From contig CP070763.1 of the NCBI GenBank assembly GCA_020349025.1, positions 84,184 to 118,734 of the forward strand: a DNA stretch of 34,551 nt, given 5' to 3'. The position numbers and the translations under genes are program-made. Shown here one piece after another: positions 23,351 through 31,607 of the stretch. The number at the start of each line of letters is the position of its first letter. Within the stretch, counting starts at the first letter, position 1. The notes under the pieces are model-generated. The model was not told the DNA's origin, made no database searches, and worked only from the letters and a program-made list of their open reading frames with translations. This stretch comes from Candidatus Latescibacterota bacterium (GTDB lineage Bacteria > Krumholzibacteriota > Krumholzibacteriia > G020349025).

Positions 23351-25053
23351 TCGTCGAACTCCACGGCTCCGAGCGAGCGCAGATCCACGATCATCGATTC
23401 ACCTGGGGCTCGCTTCTCGTACTCGGCTTCGATCTGTTGCGCGTCTGACATCTCGGTGGACGATTCCATGCTGCCGGGGTCGTAGGTGACCTCGACGCGG
23501 TCGGCGGGCCCTGCGCCCGCTCCGAAGTTGGGATGTGCTTGACTGTAGCCCCGCGACTGCAACGGCGCGGCCGACTCCGCCTCGCGGCCGAAACCAACGC
23601 TCTCCTGCACCGGCGTGGTCGCAGCCTCCGCCTCACTCGTGTCCGACGCGATCTCGTCGCGCAGCAGATTGCCGAGGTGATGCTCCGGTCCGGCGCCGCT
23701 CCACTCGTGAAATCCCGCGGCTGAAGCCTCAGCGCTTTGCGGCTCCTGCGCGCCGAACGCGGCGGCGTCGAGCGTCGGGACTTGGGGTGCGGCCGGCTCC
23801 GGCTCCGTTGCAGGCGCGGCGGAGCCCAGAGTGAGCTCGACGCCTGAGCCGAAATCGGGGGACGCCGACGGCTCCTCCTGCGGCTCGCCGAAGAGCGGCG
23901 GGCGCGCGAAGGTCTGGGCAAAACCGTCGACCTGGGGCGCGTCCGGGTCGGGCTCCGGGTCGGGCGCTGCGCCGAACGTCATCTCGGTCGCGGCTGCGAA
24001 GGGCTCGGCAAACGGCGCCGGCCGCGACCCCAGCTCATGCTCCGTGACCTCTTCCACTTCGTCGCTGAGATCGAACTCGCGCAACCCGTCGACAGCGCTG
24101 GTCGCGAAGCCCGGCTCGATGCGGGGCGCTTCGCTCGCGCTCGGGGGGTCCGCGCTCGCGGCAGCCGTGTCGAATTCCAACGACGGATCCAGCCGAGTCT
24201 CACTCGCCGACGAGGGACCGAACTCGCTCGGGATCCGTGGCTCCGCCTCGCGCGCGCTCGTGCCGAACGAGGGCGGCAGCTCCGGGCGCTGCAGATCGAG
24301 AGCGCTGTCGGGTGAATGGGGGCGCGGCTTGGCTGCGCCGCTGCCCATGACGTCCCAGAGCTTCGCCAGGTCTCCCTCGATCTCACCGAGGCGGCTGGTG
24401 AGGTCATCCAGGTCGCGGCTGACGACACCCATCGCCGCTGCCGCGCCGACCCCACCCGCGCTCAGCGGCGTGGCGGCTGGGGTCGCCGTCTGCGACGCGC
24501 CCCCTCCTTCTTGTGACTCCGCCATCAAGCCGTTCCACAGGCGCGCAAGACGTGCCGTCGTCTCCGTGGTCTGTTCCTCGCGCAGCGGATCGTGTGTTTC
24601 GATGCTGCGCTCCATCCCCTTGACGAGCTCGTTGATCTCTTGACGCAACACCTGCAGCTCGTGCGTCGCGTCGCGCGCGCGTTGCTTCTCCGACGACACG
24701 GCGCGCACGATCTCGCGCAGGTCGCTCGGAAGATCGGAGGCGTCGAGCAGCTCGGGGTCCTCCGGATCCATCTCGAGCACACGGCGCAGCAGCCGGCGAT
24801 CCATCCCGCTCCGTTTGTTCGGGCCGATGGCACTGGCGACTGCGATCTGTGCGACGAGAGCGAAGACGACCACGACGCCCAAGACGACGAGGACCTCTGT
24901 GAACTGCTCGCTCTCGAGCAGTGCCTGGATTCCCAAACCACGAAGCTCGACGAAGTACGCTCCCACCCCGATCCCGACGAGAAGTACGAGGAAAGAAGCC
25001 ACAGCCGCAATCGAATGCGGCGACCTGGATCTGGACCCACGCTGTTCGCCCAT
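23347..25053 (-). CDS. Two-TM coiled-coil membrane protein with long disordered tail
   Basis: 568 residues from the ATG at 25053. After a short basic N-terminus (GEQRGSRSRSPH) come two hydrophobic helices (about 14-34 and 53-76). A charged helical region with coiled-coil character (about 115-180) follows. The last ~330 residues are low-complexity Ala/Pro/Glu/Ser, punctuated by short Phe motifs (SEFG, LEFD, REFDL, PDFG). No HAMP, MCP or known sensor domain was recognised. As first gene of the sigma54-preceded operon and upstream partner of the CheA-like protein (stop/start overlap), it may anchor that protein at the membrane, taking the place of a chemoreceptor. A TTG start at 25077 is possible but less likely. 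Function is inferred only from context. Confidence 0.75.
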   Translation of the reverse strand: MGEQRGSRSRSPHSIAAVASFLVLLVGIGVGAYFVELRGLGIQALLESEQFTEVLVVLGVVVVFALVAQIAVASAIGPNKRSGMDRRLLRRVLEMDPEDPELLDASDLPSDLREIVRAVSSEKQRARDATHELQVLRQEINELVKGMERSIETHDPLREEQTTETTARLARLWNGLMAESQEGGGASQTATPAATPLSAGGVGAAAAMGVVSRDLDDLTSRLGEIEGDLAKLWDVMGSGAAKPRPHSPDSALDLQRPELPPSFGTSAREAEPRIPSEFGPSSASETRLDPSLEFDTAAASADPPSASEAPRIEPGFATSAVDGLREFDLSDEVEEVTEHELGSRPAPFAEPFAAATEMTFGAAPDPEPDPDAPQVDGFAQTFARPPLFGEPQEEPSASPDFGSGVELTLGSAAPATEPEPAAPQVPTLDAAAFGAQEPQSAEASAAGFHEWSGAGPEHHLGNLLRDEIASDTSEAEAATTPVQESVGFGREAESAAPLQSRGYSQAHPNFGAGAGPADRVEVTYDPGSMESSTEMSDAQQIEAEYEKRAPGESMIVDLRSLGAVEFDD

Positions 25054-25442
25054 CAGACACCTGCCGACTGGAGACAACTACGAACTCGGCTGCCGGGAGA
25101 GATCTCCTTCACCTCGTTGTGGGCGCATGAAGACCTGGCGGTGCCTCGAACACGCAAACGATGTGCCAGGGAGACAATGGCGCAAAGGGCGCAACTTCCG
25201 GGCATCCTGGGTCATTGCGGGGATCCGTGTCGGCGCTCGTCTCCACGCAGTCTGGACATGGAGCGTTCGATCCTGCCAGAGCGGACGGGAAGCTGCAGGG
25301 AGGAACGTGCAAGTTGCGACACCGGTCTGCAATCGGCACACAGAAGATGGAACTGCCGGGGTGCCTCGGAACGCGAGAGGTCGTCTTGCTGGCCACACGC
25401 CGTTTTCTTAAATTGGAAGCAGGGATGGGGTCGACGCGTACG
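25054..25442. other. Non-coding region upstream of the signalling operon
   Basis: About 390 bp with no credible gene between the two minus-strand genes. It contains the sigma54 element at 25154-25168, leaving about 270 bp upstream for enhancer-binding-protein sites. I saw only weak dyads there (for example CCTGC...GCAGG around 25275-25303) and no terminator for the amidase gene. Confidence 0.5.
25154..25168 (-). promoter_or_regulatory. Sigma54 (RpoN) promoter of the signalling operon
   Basis: The minus strand reads TGGCACATCGTTTGC, preceded by C. TGGCAC and TTGC match the -24/-12 core exactly, with the GG-to-GC spacing required for sigma54. The deviations are A for G after TGGCAC and G for A/T after TTGC. 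The start is expected near 25142, leaving a leader of about 90 nt before the ATG at 25053. I found no other exact core match in the window. Confidence 0.72.
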
Positions 25443-26228
25443 CTACTGGAGGCGATAGAAACGCGGGCGTCGATCGCGGAAGAGATCGTTGCGAGACGTC
25501 ATCCTCTTGTCCGCTGCCTGCCCTGGATCGATGCGCACCACTTGCAGCGATTCCCCCCTCGCACCCGCCTGAGCCAGGACTTTCCCGCGTGGATCGACGA
25601 TGCGACTCTGGCCCGTGAAGCGTAGCGTCGCTCCGGCGCGCGACTCGCTTCCGACACGGTTGCAGGTCACGGTGAAGACGCGATTCTCCAGAGCACGCGT
25701 GACCATCGCCGTCTGACAATAGGGGAGCACGAGATTCGACGGATGCAAGATGACGCGAGCACCGGCCAAAGCCAGTGTGCGGCACGTTTCGGGGAAGATC
25801 CAGTCGAAGCAGATCATCACACCGAGCTTCGTGCCGGAACGAAAGGGTTCGAATCGAGGTTCGGCGCGATCGAAGAAGAGTTTCTCGCGATCGAACAGAT
25901 GCGCCTTGCGGTAGACGTAGCGACGTCCGGCCGCGGTCACGCTGACGGCGCTGTTGTAGACGCGCCGCCCGGCGCGCTCTGCCAAGCCGAAGCAGAGCGT
26001 CAAACGCTGCGACCGCGCCAGGGCGCGCAAGCGCGTCACCGAGGGGCCATCCAGCGGCTCCGCCAGCGCGCGCAGCTCGCGGCGCGACTCGAAGAGGTAG
26101 CCGGTGGTGCAAAGCTCCGGCAAGACGATCGTGGCCTCGCGCACTTTCGCCAGTCCACGTTCGATGGCGCGGATGTTCGCTTCGGCGTCGCCGAATCGCG
26201 GACGGGTTTGCATGAAACCGATACGCAC
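25443..26228 (-). CDS. Carbon-nitrogen hydrolase (nitrilase superfamily amidase)
   Basis: 261 residues with the complete nitrilase Glu-Lys-Cys triad: E38 in IVLPELCTTGY, K108 in YVYRKAHLFD and C140 in GVMICFDWIFPE. HPSNLVLPYC and ENRVFTVTCNRVG are also typical. It hydrolyses an amide or nitrile bond in the cytoplasm; the sub-branch (omega-amidase, N-carbamoyl hydrolase or other) cannot be fixed. The GTG at 26228 is chosen because GGGAGGAG lies 6 nt upstream and the frame begins RIGFMQTRP, the standard first strand. It is divergent from the 255-residue protein gene, with 80 bp between starts containing a 14-bp palindrome. Confidence 0.92.
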   Translation of the reverse strand: MRIGFMQTRPRFGDAEANIRAIERGLAKVREATIVLPELCTTGYLFESRRELRALAEPLDGPSVTRLRALARSQRLTLCFGLAERAGRRVYNSAVSVTAAGRRYVYRKAHLFDREKLFFDRAEPRFEPFRSGTKLGVMICFDWIFPETCRTLALAGARVILHPSNLVLPYCQTAMVTRALENRVFTVTCNRVGSESRAGATLRFTGQSRIVDPRGKVLAQAGARGESLQVVRIDPGQAADKRMTSRNDLFRDRRPRFYRLQ

Positions 26229-26276
26229 ACTGCTCCTCCCGGTGGCGTACGCATGGCATATCACTTGCTGCCCGGG

Positions 26277-26290
26277 TGCGGCAAGCCGCA
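26277..26290. promoter_or_regulatory. Palindrome in divergent intergenic region
   Basis: TGCGGC-AA-GCCGCA has perfect 6-bp inverted arms and lies between the divergent amidase and 255-residue protein genes, 18 bp before the plus-strand start codon. It is a plausible operator; the regulator is unknown. Confidence 0.35.
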
Positions 26291-26308
26291 ATCGCGGAGG
26301 TCGTAATC

Positions 26309-27076
26309 ATGCCCGAGGATTACGAGAGTTACGTCCCTGTGGAGCGCGACGGAACCCGTGGAGACTCTGCACCGAACGTCTCCTTCATGATCCACGCGTT
26401 GCTGGCCAGCCGCGTCGAGAGTGGGATGCCCTCTCCTGAGACTCCTCCTGAAGAGGACGTCAACGTCTACATCACGCACCTCCTGTGCAACTTCGTGCGC
26501 CCGCAATACCACATGCGCGTCCACAAGTATCTCTCGGCGTACGACAGCTCCGTCTTCGAGCGCGTCCGCCACACGACCAACAAACGACTGAAGTACACGA
26601 TCTACAAGGCGAACGCAGACCACATCCTCGTCATGATGGGCGTCTTCCACAACAGCGGCCGGCGTTCCGGCTCTCTGCCCGTGCCGTTGCAGATCGAAGA
26701 GGATGTCGACCTCGGCCGTGGCAAGAGTTACTACGATTACGCCTGCACGTACAGCCGCTGCCTCTTCGGCCGCTCGAGCGCGATTCCCGCGGTGATGTTC
26801 AAGCTCGCGCACGGTTTCGAGCGTTACGTCAAGATCCTCACGTACATGCGCAGCGAGTATCTCAACTTCGTCGACCGCATGAGCGACGGCGAGCTCTTCC
26901 ACCTGCAGCGAAGCGTCGAAAGCTGCGAGCTGCCCCAACTGCGCGACGAGTTCCTCGAGGCATGGACGCGCTGGCGCCAGAACCCGAGTGATGAACAGCG
27001 GCAACAGTTGCTGGAACTCGTGGAGCGCCTGCGCGAGCTCGACCCCGAATTCCGCTTCGAGCTTCCCGAGAACTAG
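26309..27076 (+). CDS. Conserved-looking 255-residue protein of unknown family
   Basis: I do not recognise this protein. The ATG at 26309 has GGAGG 8 nt upstream. It looks like a soluble, mostly helical cytosolic protein with no signal peptide or TM. The residue composition is balanced, with many aromatic and His residues in the core: FVRPQYHMRVHKYLSAYDSS, HTTNKRLKYTIYKANADH and GKSYYDYACTYSRCLF. The C-terminus is a charged coiled helix (QQLLELVERLRELDPEF). The non-degenerate middle (about 50-190) suggests a real domain. It is divergent from the amidase and convergent (4 bp between stops) with the pseudo-hydrolase. Codon use is like that of its neighbours, so recent transfer is not indicated. 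Confidence 0.8.
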   Translation: MPEDYESYVPVERDGTRGDSAPNVSFMIHALLASRVESGMPSPETPPEEDVNVYITHLLCNFVRPQYHMRVHKYLSAYDSSVFERVRHTTNKRLKYTIYKANADHILVMMGVFHNSGRRSGSLPVPLQIEEDVDLGRGKSYYDYACTYSRCLFGRSSAIPAVMFKLAHGFERYVKILTYMRSEYLNFVDRMSDGELFHLQRSVESCELPQLRDEFLEAWTRWRQNPSDEQRQQLLELVERLRELDPEFRFELPEN

Positions 27077-27080
27077 ACTC

Positions 27081-27944
27081 TCAGCGTGCGCGCAGGAAGG
27101 TCACGACCTTGTCGACGAGGTCGTCGGGGAGGTCGTCGGGGGTTTCCACCGTTCCTGGCGGAAACAGGTGGATCGGCCCGCCGCTCTGGGACGCGAGTCG
27201 CTGCGCCACGCGCACCGATCGTCCGACGTCGCTGCGGTCGCGGCGCTCCTCTGCGATCACCAGGAGCGGGATGGCGTGCCTCGCCGCGGCCTCGCGCGCA
27301 TTCTCGGCCGCCACGCTGCGTTGCGTCGACCAACCGGCGGGCGGCTTGCGACGTCGTGGCACGACCCGGCGCAGCAGGGCGCGCATGCGCTCGCCGATGC
27401 CAACGCGCGCATCGAACGTCGGCATCAACGCGACGACGTTGTTGACGCGCTTCGTCGTGGCGACGTGCAGGGCCATCGTGGCACCGAGGCCGACGCCGAC
27501 GATGCCGACGCGCGAGGCGTAGTGCTGCAGCATGTCGTAGCGATTCTCCGCCTCGTCGAGACAGGTCTGCCAGTAGACCGGGCTGAGCCCGGGAAGATCG
27601 AGCGTGCGGTAGGCCAACGAGCTGGCCAGCACCGTGTAGCCGTGCTGGTGGAACCTCTCGGCAAGCCGGCGGACGACACGACAATCCTGCATCTCTCCCG
27701 GAAGCAGCAGGACCCCGGGCGCCACCCGCCCCTGGAGGAGCGCGAAGCTGCGGCCCTCTTCGTCGACCCCGGCGCGCTCCTCGATCAGGCGCATCTGTTC
27801 CACGTGCGCCGAGAGAAGCGCCCGGCGCGTGGAGTCGCTCGTGCGCCCGCGGCGCACACGTCGCTCCAGCTCCCAGATTGTGTGGGCGATCTGCGGATCG
27901 TATGCCTGCTGGGCGGCGGGATCTTCGGATGCTGCGTGGTTCAC
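27081..27944 (-). CDS. Alpha/beta-hydrolase-fold protein lacking the nucleophile Ser
   Basis: 287 residues. A ~65-residue helical N-terminus precedes an alpha/beta-hydrolase core: APGVLLLPGEMQD (oxyanion region), LAERFHQHGYTVLASSL, and the nucleophile elbow VGIVGVGLGATMALHVA. There the GxSxG motif reads GVGLG (150-154), with Gly152 instead of Ser. No convincing catalytic His is found near the end. It is thus probably a pseudo-enzyme or carries out a non-esterase role. The start is GTG at 27944; there is no Shine-Dalgarno, but a TAGAAT -10 box ends 6 nt upstream, suggesting a leaderless mRNA. It follows the TPR gene by 38 bp. Confidence 0.75.
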   Translation of the reverse strand: MNHAASEDPAAQQAYDPQIAHTIWELERRVRRGRTSDSTRRALLSAHVEQMRLIEERAGVDEEGRSFALLQGRVAPGVLLLPGEMQDCRVVRRLAERFHQHGYTVLASSLAYRTLDLPGLSPVYWQTCLDEAENRYDMLQHYASRVGIVGVGLGATMALHVATTKRVNNVVALMPTFDARVGIGERMRALLRRVVPRRRKPPAGWSTQRSVAAENAREAAARHAIPLLVIAEERRDRSDVGRSVRVAQRLASQSGGPIHLFPPGTVETPDDLPDDLVDKVVTFLRAR

Positions 27945-27950
27945 GTCGCG

Positions 27951-27980
27951 ATTCTATTCGCCACGCACCCGCGGGGACAA
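27951..27980 (-). promoter_or_regulatory. Leaderless-type promoter of the pseudo-hydrolase gene
   Basis: On the minus strand TTGTCC (27980-27975) and TAGAAT (27956-27951) are spaced by 18 bp. The -10 box (5 of 6 consensus) ends 6 nt before the GTG start at 27944, so the transcript would begin at the start codon. Confidence 0.5.
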
Positions 27981-27982
27981 GC

Positions 27983-29320
27983 TCAGACGCTGAGAACGGC
28001 CTGGCGCTGCTGCTCCAGCGTCGCCGTCAGCCAGTCCTGATCGTTGTCCTCGAGAGCGCGCGTCACCGCCAGAAGGGCCATCTCGCGCTCCCCGAGCAGC
28101 ATGTGCGCCCGCGAGGAGAGGTAGGAAGCGTACACCCGATAGAGCGGACGCGCGCCCGCGCCGCGGATGACGCGAAACGCCGTGTCGAGGATTGCAAGCG
28201 CGGCGCGCGCGTCCTGCTTCTCCTCCAGAAGGAACTCGGCGTAGTCGAGCTGTGTGCCCACGCTGCGTGGTTCGAGCTCCAGCGCCTTGAGGTAGCCGCG
28301 TCGTGCCTTCTCGGCATCCCCCAGCTCGCGGTGCAAGTTGGCGATCGTGTGGTAGAGACCCGGATCGTCGAAGGCGTCGAGCTGCAGAGCCAGGTAGAAC
28401 TTCTCCAGCGCTTCGCGCCGCCGGCCGAGCTTGTGCAGGAAGACGCCCCACTGCGACATCAGGTGGCCGCAGCGCGGATGGCGCTCCAGCCCCTCCTCCA
28501 CGACGCGCAGCGCCTCCTCGCGCGTGCGCCGTTGCCACAGCGCCAGCGCCATCTCGAACCACGCCTGCCAGTCCGCCGGCTCCTGCGAGATCCGCCGCCG
28601 GTAGAGCTCGACCGCCTCGGAGTGACGGCCGGCGGCCTGCAAGGCCACGCCGAGGTCGTAGACCAGAATGGGCGATTGCGGCTTCGCATCGAGTGCGGCG
28701 GCGAAGATGCGCACCGCCTCCTCGGCGCGCCCCTCGGCCAGCGCCAACGTACCCTCCTGGTAGGAGGTGCCCAGCGCCACGCGCTCCTCCACGACCTCTT
28801 GCGGCGCGCCATCGAGAAGCGTGCGGAAGCGGCGCTGGATCTCGGCCGCCGGCGACGGCGTCTTGGCGCCCGTGCCGCTCTCCATGGCGGGATCTTCGCG
28901 CCACGGCGCCGGATCCACGGCGGCCGCCGGCTGCGAGCGAGCCGCGCGCGGGCGTGGCTCGTAGCGGCGCGTGCCGCGCAGTCGCTCCTCGCACTCCGTG
29001 AGACGATCGAGCTGATCGCGCGACTCGGCCATCTCGCGCGCCGTGCCGATCTGCTCGGCGGCATAGGTGAACTCGCGCATGTCGATGCGTGAGTGGATGT
29101 CCTCGATCAGCGAGTCGAAGCTCTGCAGGCGCGCCTCCTCCAGCTTCGCGGCGAGACGCCGGAAACCGGGCGCGCTGCGCGAAGTCTTCTGCAGCGCGCG
29201 ATCGTACTCCTCGAACGCACGCCTCCAGTTGTTGACGGCCGCGAACTGGTCGCCTCGCGCCTCGAACTCGGATGCCGAATCGCCGAAGAGTTGACCGAAG
29301 AGGTTTCCGAGGAGGGTCAC
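27983..29320 (-). CDS. Cytosolic TPR-repeat protein
   Basis: 445 residues. The GTG at 29320 is strongly supported by GGAGGTG 8 nt upstream; the open frame extends further but without such a signal. The N-terminus (VTLLGNLFGQLFGD, about 1-15) is amphipathic or weakly hydrophobic. Residues 15-115 are helical and charged, 120-160 are a Pro/Ala linker, and 175-445 form a run of tetratricopeptide units (for example SYQEGTLALAEGRAEEAVRI, YDLGVALQAAGRHSEAVELY and YHTIANLHRELGDAEKARRG). No enzymatic domain is present. TPR arrays act as protein-protein scaffolds; the partner is unknown. It is divergent from the PLP-enzyme gene. Confidence 0.85.
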   Translation of the reverse strand: MTLLGNLFGQLFGDSASEFEARGDQFAAVNNWRRAFEEYDRALQKTSRSAPGFRRLAAKLEEARLQSFDSLIEDIHSRIDMREFTYAAEQIGTAREMAESRDQLDRLTECEERLRGTRRYEPRPRAARSQPAAAVDPAPWREDPAMESGTGAKTPSPAAEIQRRFRTLLDGAPQEVVEERVALGTSYQEGTLALAEGRAEEAVRIFAAALDAKPQSPILVYDLGVALQAAGRHSEAVELYRRRISQEPADWQAWFEMALALWQRRTREEALRVVEEGLERHPRCGHLMSQWGVFLHKLGRRREALEKFYLALQLDAFDDPGLYHTIANLHRELGDAEKARRGYLKALELEPRSVGTQLDYAEFLLEEKQDARAALAILDTAFRVIRGAGARPLYRVYASYLSSRAHMLLGEREMALLAVTRALEDNDQDWLTATLEQQRQAVLSV

Positions 29321-29443
29321 GCCTGCCGCACCTCCACCCACGTCTGGACCCGGCTCGCAGTATTCCGGCGTCGATGCGGGCGCGCAAGACAAAAAAGGCC
29401 TCGGCGGCAGGCTCCTTGTCGTCCAGACGAGTCAGCGCCTACG

Positions 29444-30415
29444 ATGCCAGCAGTGATCTCCGAAGTGGACATCCAGCGCGCGGCCGCACGCCTGGCGGCC
29501 GTCGTCCATCGCACGCCGATCGTGCGCTCGCGCTCGCTCGACGCGATGGCCGGTGCGGAGCTCTTCCTGAAGACGGAGAACTTGCAGCGTGCCGGTGCCT
29601 TCAAGATCCGCGGTGCCTACAACAAGATCGTGCAGCTCCCCGTCGCTGCGCGCCGGCGCGGGATCATCTCCTACTCCTCCGGCAACCACGCGCAGGGCGT
29701 CGCTCTCGCGGCCTCCCTCCTCGACGTGCCGGCAACGATCGTCGTGCCGACGACGATCGTCGCGGCGAAGCGCGCTGCCACGGAAGCGTATGGTGCGCGC
29801 ATCGTGGAGGCGGGGACCACATCGGCCGACCGACACCAACGCGCCGAGGAGCTCGCTGCAGAGCACGGCTGGAGCCTCGTGCGCCCCTACGACGATCCAG
29901 CGATCATGGCGGGCCAGGGCACCGTGGCGCTCGAGCTCCTCGGCGACGTGCCCTTCCTGGATACGCTCGTCGTGCCGGTCGGCGGCGGGGGATTGATGGC
30001 GGGGTGCGCCGTCCTGGCGCGCGCGCGCCGCCCGAGCATGCGGATCGTAGGCGTGGAGCCGCGCGATGCGGACGACACGCGACGCTCGCTCGAAGCCGGT
30101 CGCCGCGTCGAGATCCCACCGCCGACGACGATCGCCGACGGGCTCCGCGCCGTCGTGCCGGGGGAGCTCACGTTCGAGATCATCCGGGAGCTCGTGGACG
30201 AGATCGTCGTCGTCTCCGACGACGAGATCCGGCACGCCATGCGCACCCTCTTCGAGTTCACCAAGCTCGTCGTGGAGCCCTCCGGCGCGGTGGGCGTCGC
30301 GGCGCTCTTGGCGGGGCGCATCGCCTCCGCCGCTGCCACGGGCGTCATCCTCTCGGGCGGCAACGTGGCGCTGGAGGCGCTGGCGCGGCTCCTGGCCCCG
30401 CCCCGAGGCGGTTGA
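29444..30415 (+). CDS. Threonine dehydratase / serine racemase-like PLP enzyme (no ACT domain)
   Basis: 323 residues, fold-type II PLP enzyme. The Schiff-base Lys is K54 in AGAFKIRGAYNK. SSGNHAQG (78-85) binds substrate, VPVGGGGLMAG binds PLP phosphate, and EPSGAVGVAALL and VILSGGNV follow. It corresponds to the catabolic-type threonine dehydratase/serine racemase group, which deaminates L-threonine or L-serine or racemises serine. The protein ends right after the catalytic domain, so isoleucine feedback through an ACT domain is not expected. The ATG at 29444 has no strong Shine-Dalgarno; a GTG at 29453 is an alternative. It is followed by the TPR gene after 31 bp, suggesting an operon. Confidence 0.93.
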   Translation: MPAVISEVDIQRAAARLAAVVHRTPIVRSRSLDAMAGAELFLKTENLQRAGAFKIRGAYNKIVQLPVAARRRGIISYSSGNHAQGVALAASLLDVPATIVVPTTIVAAKRAATEAYGARIVEAGTTSADRHQRAEELAAEHGWSLVRPYDDPAIMAGQGTVALELLGDVPFLDTLVVPVGGGGLMAGCAVLARARRPSMRIVGVEPRDADDTRRSLEAGRRVEIPPPTTIADGLRAVVPGELTFEIIRELVDEIVVVSDDEIRHAMRTLFEFTKLVVEPSGAVGVAALLAGRIASAAATGVILSGGNVALEALARLLAPPRGG

Positions 30416-30446
30416 CGCCAGCTTCACGCGGCTCGATCTTTGACGC

Positions 30447-31601
30447 ATGCGTCGACTTCTCCTCGGCATCACTGCGATCGCGAGCCTCCTGGCCGACGCC
30501 GGAGCCCACCAGCCGGAGGCTCCGGCCTTCAGCGACTACGTCGAGGCGGTGCGCACGGCTCTCGATGCTGAGGAGTGGGATCGCGCCCTGCTCCTGGCCC
30601 AGCGCGCCCATGCGGCGTGGCCCGAGCTGCGCCGCCCGCTCCTGCATGTCGCCGCCGCCCAGCTCGGCTCCGACGCCTGGGGCCCCGCCATCACGGCAGC
30701 GCGAGAAGCGCGCTCCGCACGCGACGATGACCTGCTCCCCGCAGCCCGCGCCGACGAGTCGGCGGACGCCGCCGACTACTGGGAGGGTGTGGCCCTCTAC
30801 GAAACGCAACGCTACGACGAAGCGCTTCCCCTCCTGCGCCGGGCTGCCGAGAAGCGTCCCGATTGGGCCGAGGCGTGGCGCGCTCTCGGCGAGGCGACCT
30901 TCGTCGCCGGCGACATGGATGCGGCCGCGGCGGCGTACTCCGCCGCCTTCCGCACCGACGGCCGCATCGGAACGGCGCGCGACCTCACCTACTACGCCGA
31001 GGCCACGGCGGCGGCCGGCGATCTGGAGAGCGCCGTCGCGGCCGTTCAGGAAGCGCTGCAGCGCGACCCGTACGAGCCGGGGCTGCATGCCAGCCTCGCC
31101 AACCTGCTCCGGCGCGAGGGGGACGTGAACGAGGCGTACTACCACTTCACGCTCGAGACCCTGCTGCAGGGAACCGACTCGCGCTTCGGAATGACATCTC
31201 TGAACGCGGCGGCCGACATCCTGGAGAACCTGCGCCAGATCGAGGAATCCCCCGAGCGCCACGAGCTGTTTCTGATCTCGACCGGGCTTGCGCACTTGCG
31301 TGATGGCAAGGCGCACACGGCGGCGCACAGCTTCGAGCATGCTGCACGCGTGACGCGCAGCGCGACGCCCGTTCCGCAGCTGCTTCTGGCGGAGGCGTTC
31401 CTGCGCAGCGGCAACGCCGAGGCGGCGCGCCTGCAGCTGCGGCGTGTCCTGGAGCTCGAGCCGGACTTCGTCCCGGCGCTGGTGCTGCTCGCTGAGGCGC
31501 TGCGCGCGCTGGGCGACGCGGAGCAGGCGCAGATCACGGTGGAACGCGCCTACTCCCTCTTCCCCGACTACTGGAAGCTGGACCCGAGCCGCCAGGGATG
31601 A
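30447..31601 (+). CDS. Exported TPR-repeat protein
   Basis: 384 residues. The signal peptide (MRRLLLGITAIASLLADAGA, cleavage before HQ) implies a periplasmic or surface location. The mature protein is almost entirely TPR-like helix pairs, for example AEEWDRALLLAQRAHAAW, YYAEATAAAGDLESAVAAVQ and LASLANLLRREGDVNEAYYHF-type units, ending LAEALRALGDAEQAQITVER. No other domain is seen. The ATG is at 30447. It lies between the PLP-enzyme gene (31 bp gap) and the membrane kinase gene (19 bp gap) and is probably co-transcribed with at least the former. The role is likely scaffolding or complex assembly. Confidence 0.85.
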   Translation: MRRLLLGITAIASLLADAGAHQPEAPAFSDYVEAVRTALDAEEWDRALLLAQRAHAAWPELRRPLLHVAAAQLGSDAWGPAITAAREARSARDDDLLPAARADESADAADYWEGVALYETQRYDEALPLLRRAAEKRPDWAEAWRALGEATFVAGDMDAAAAAYSAAFRTDGRIGTARDLTYYAEATAAAGDLESAVAAVQEALQRDPYEPGLHASLANLLRREGDVNEAYYHFTLETLLQGTDSRFGMTSLNAAADILENLRQIEESPERHELFLISTGLAHLRDGKAHTAAHSFEHAARVTRSATPVPQLLLAEAFLRSGNAEAARLQLRRVLELEPDFVPALVLLAEALRALGDAEQAQITVERAYSLFPDYWKLDPSRQG

Positions 31602-31607
31602 GTCTGC

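Noticed and set aside
29383..29415. Short stem followed by TTTTTT on the minus strand (terminator-like)
   Set aside because: The stem is only about 4 bp, and it would terminate transcription running antisense from the PLP-enzyme gene, where no gene ends; more likely just an A-tract in a divergent promoter region.
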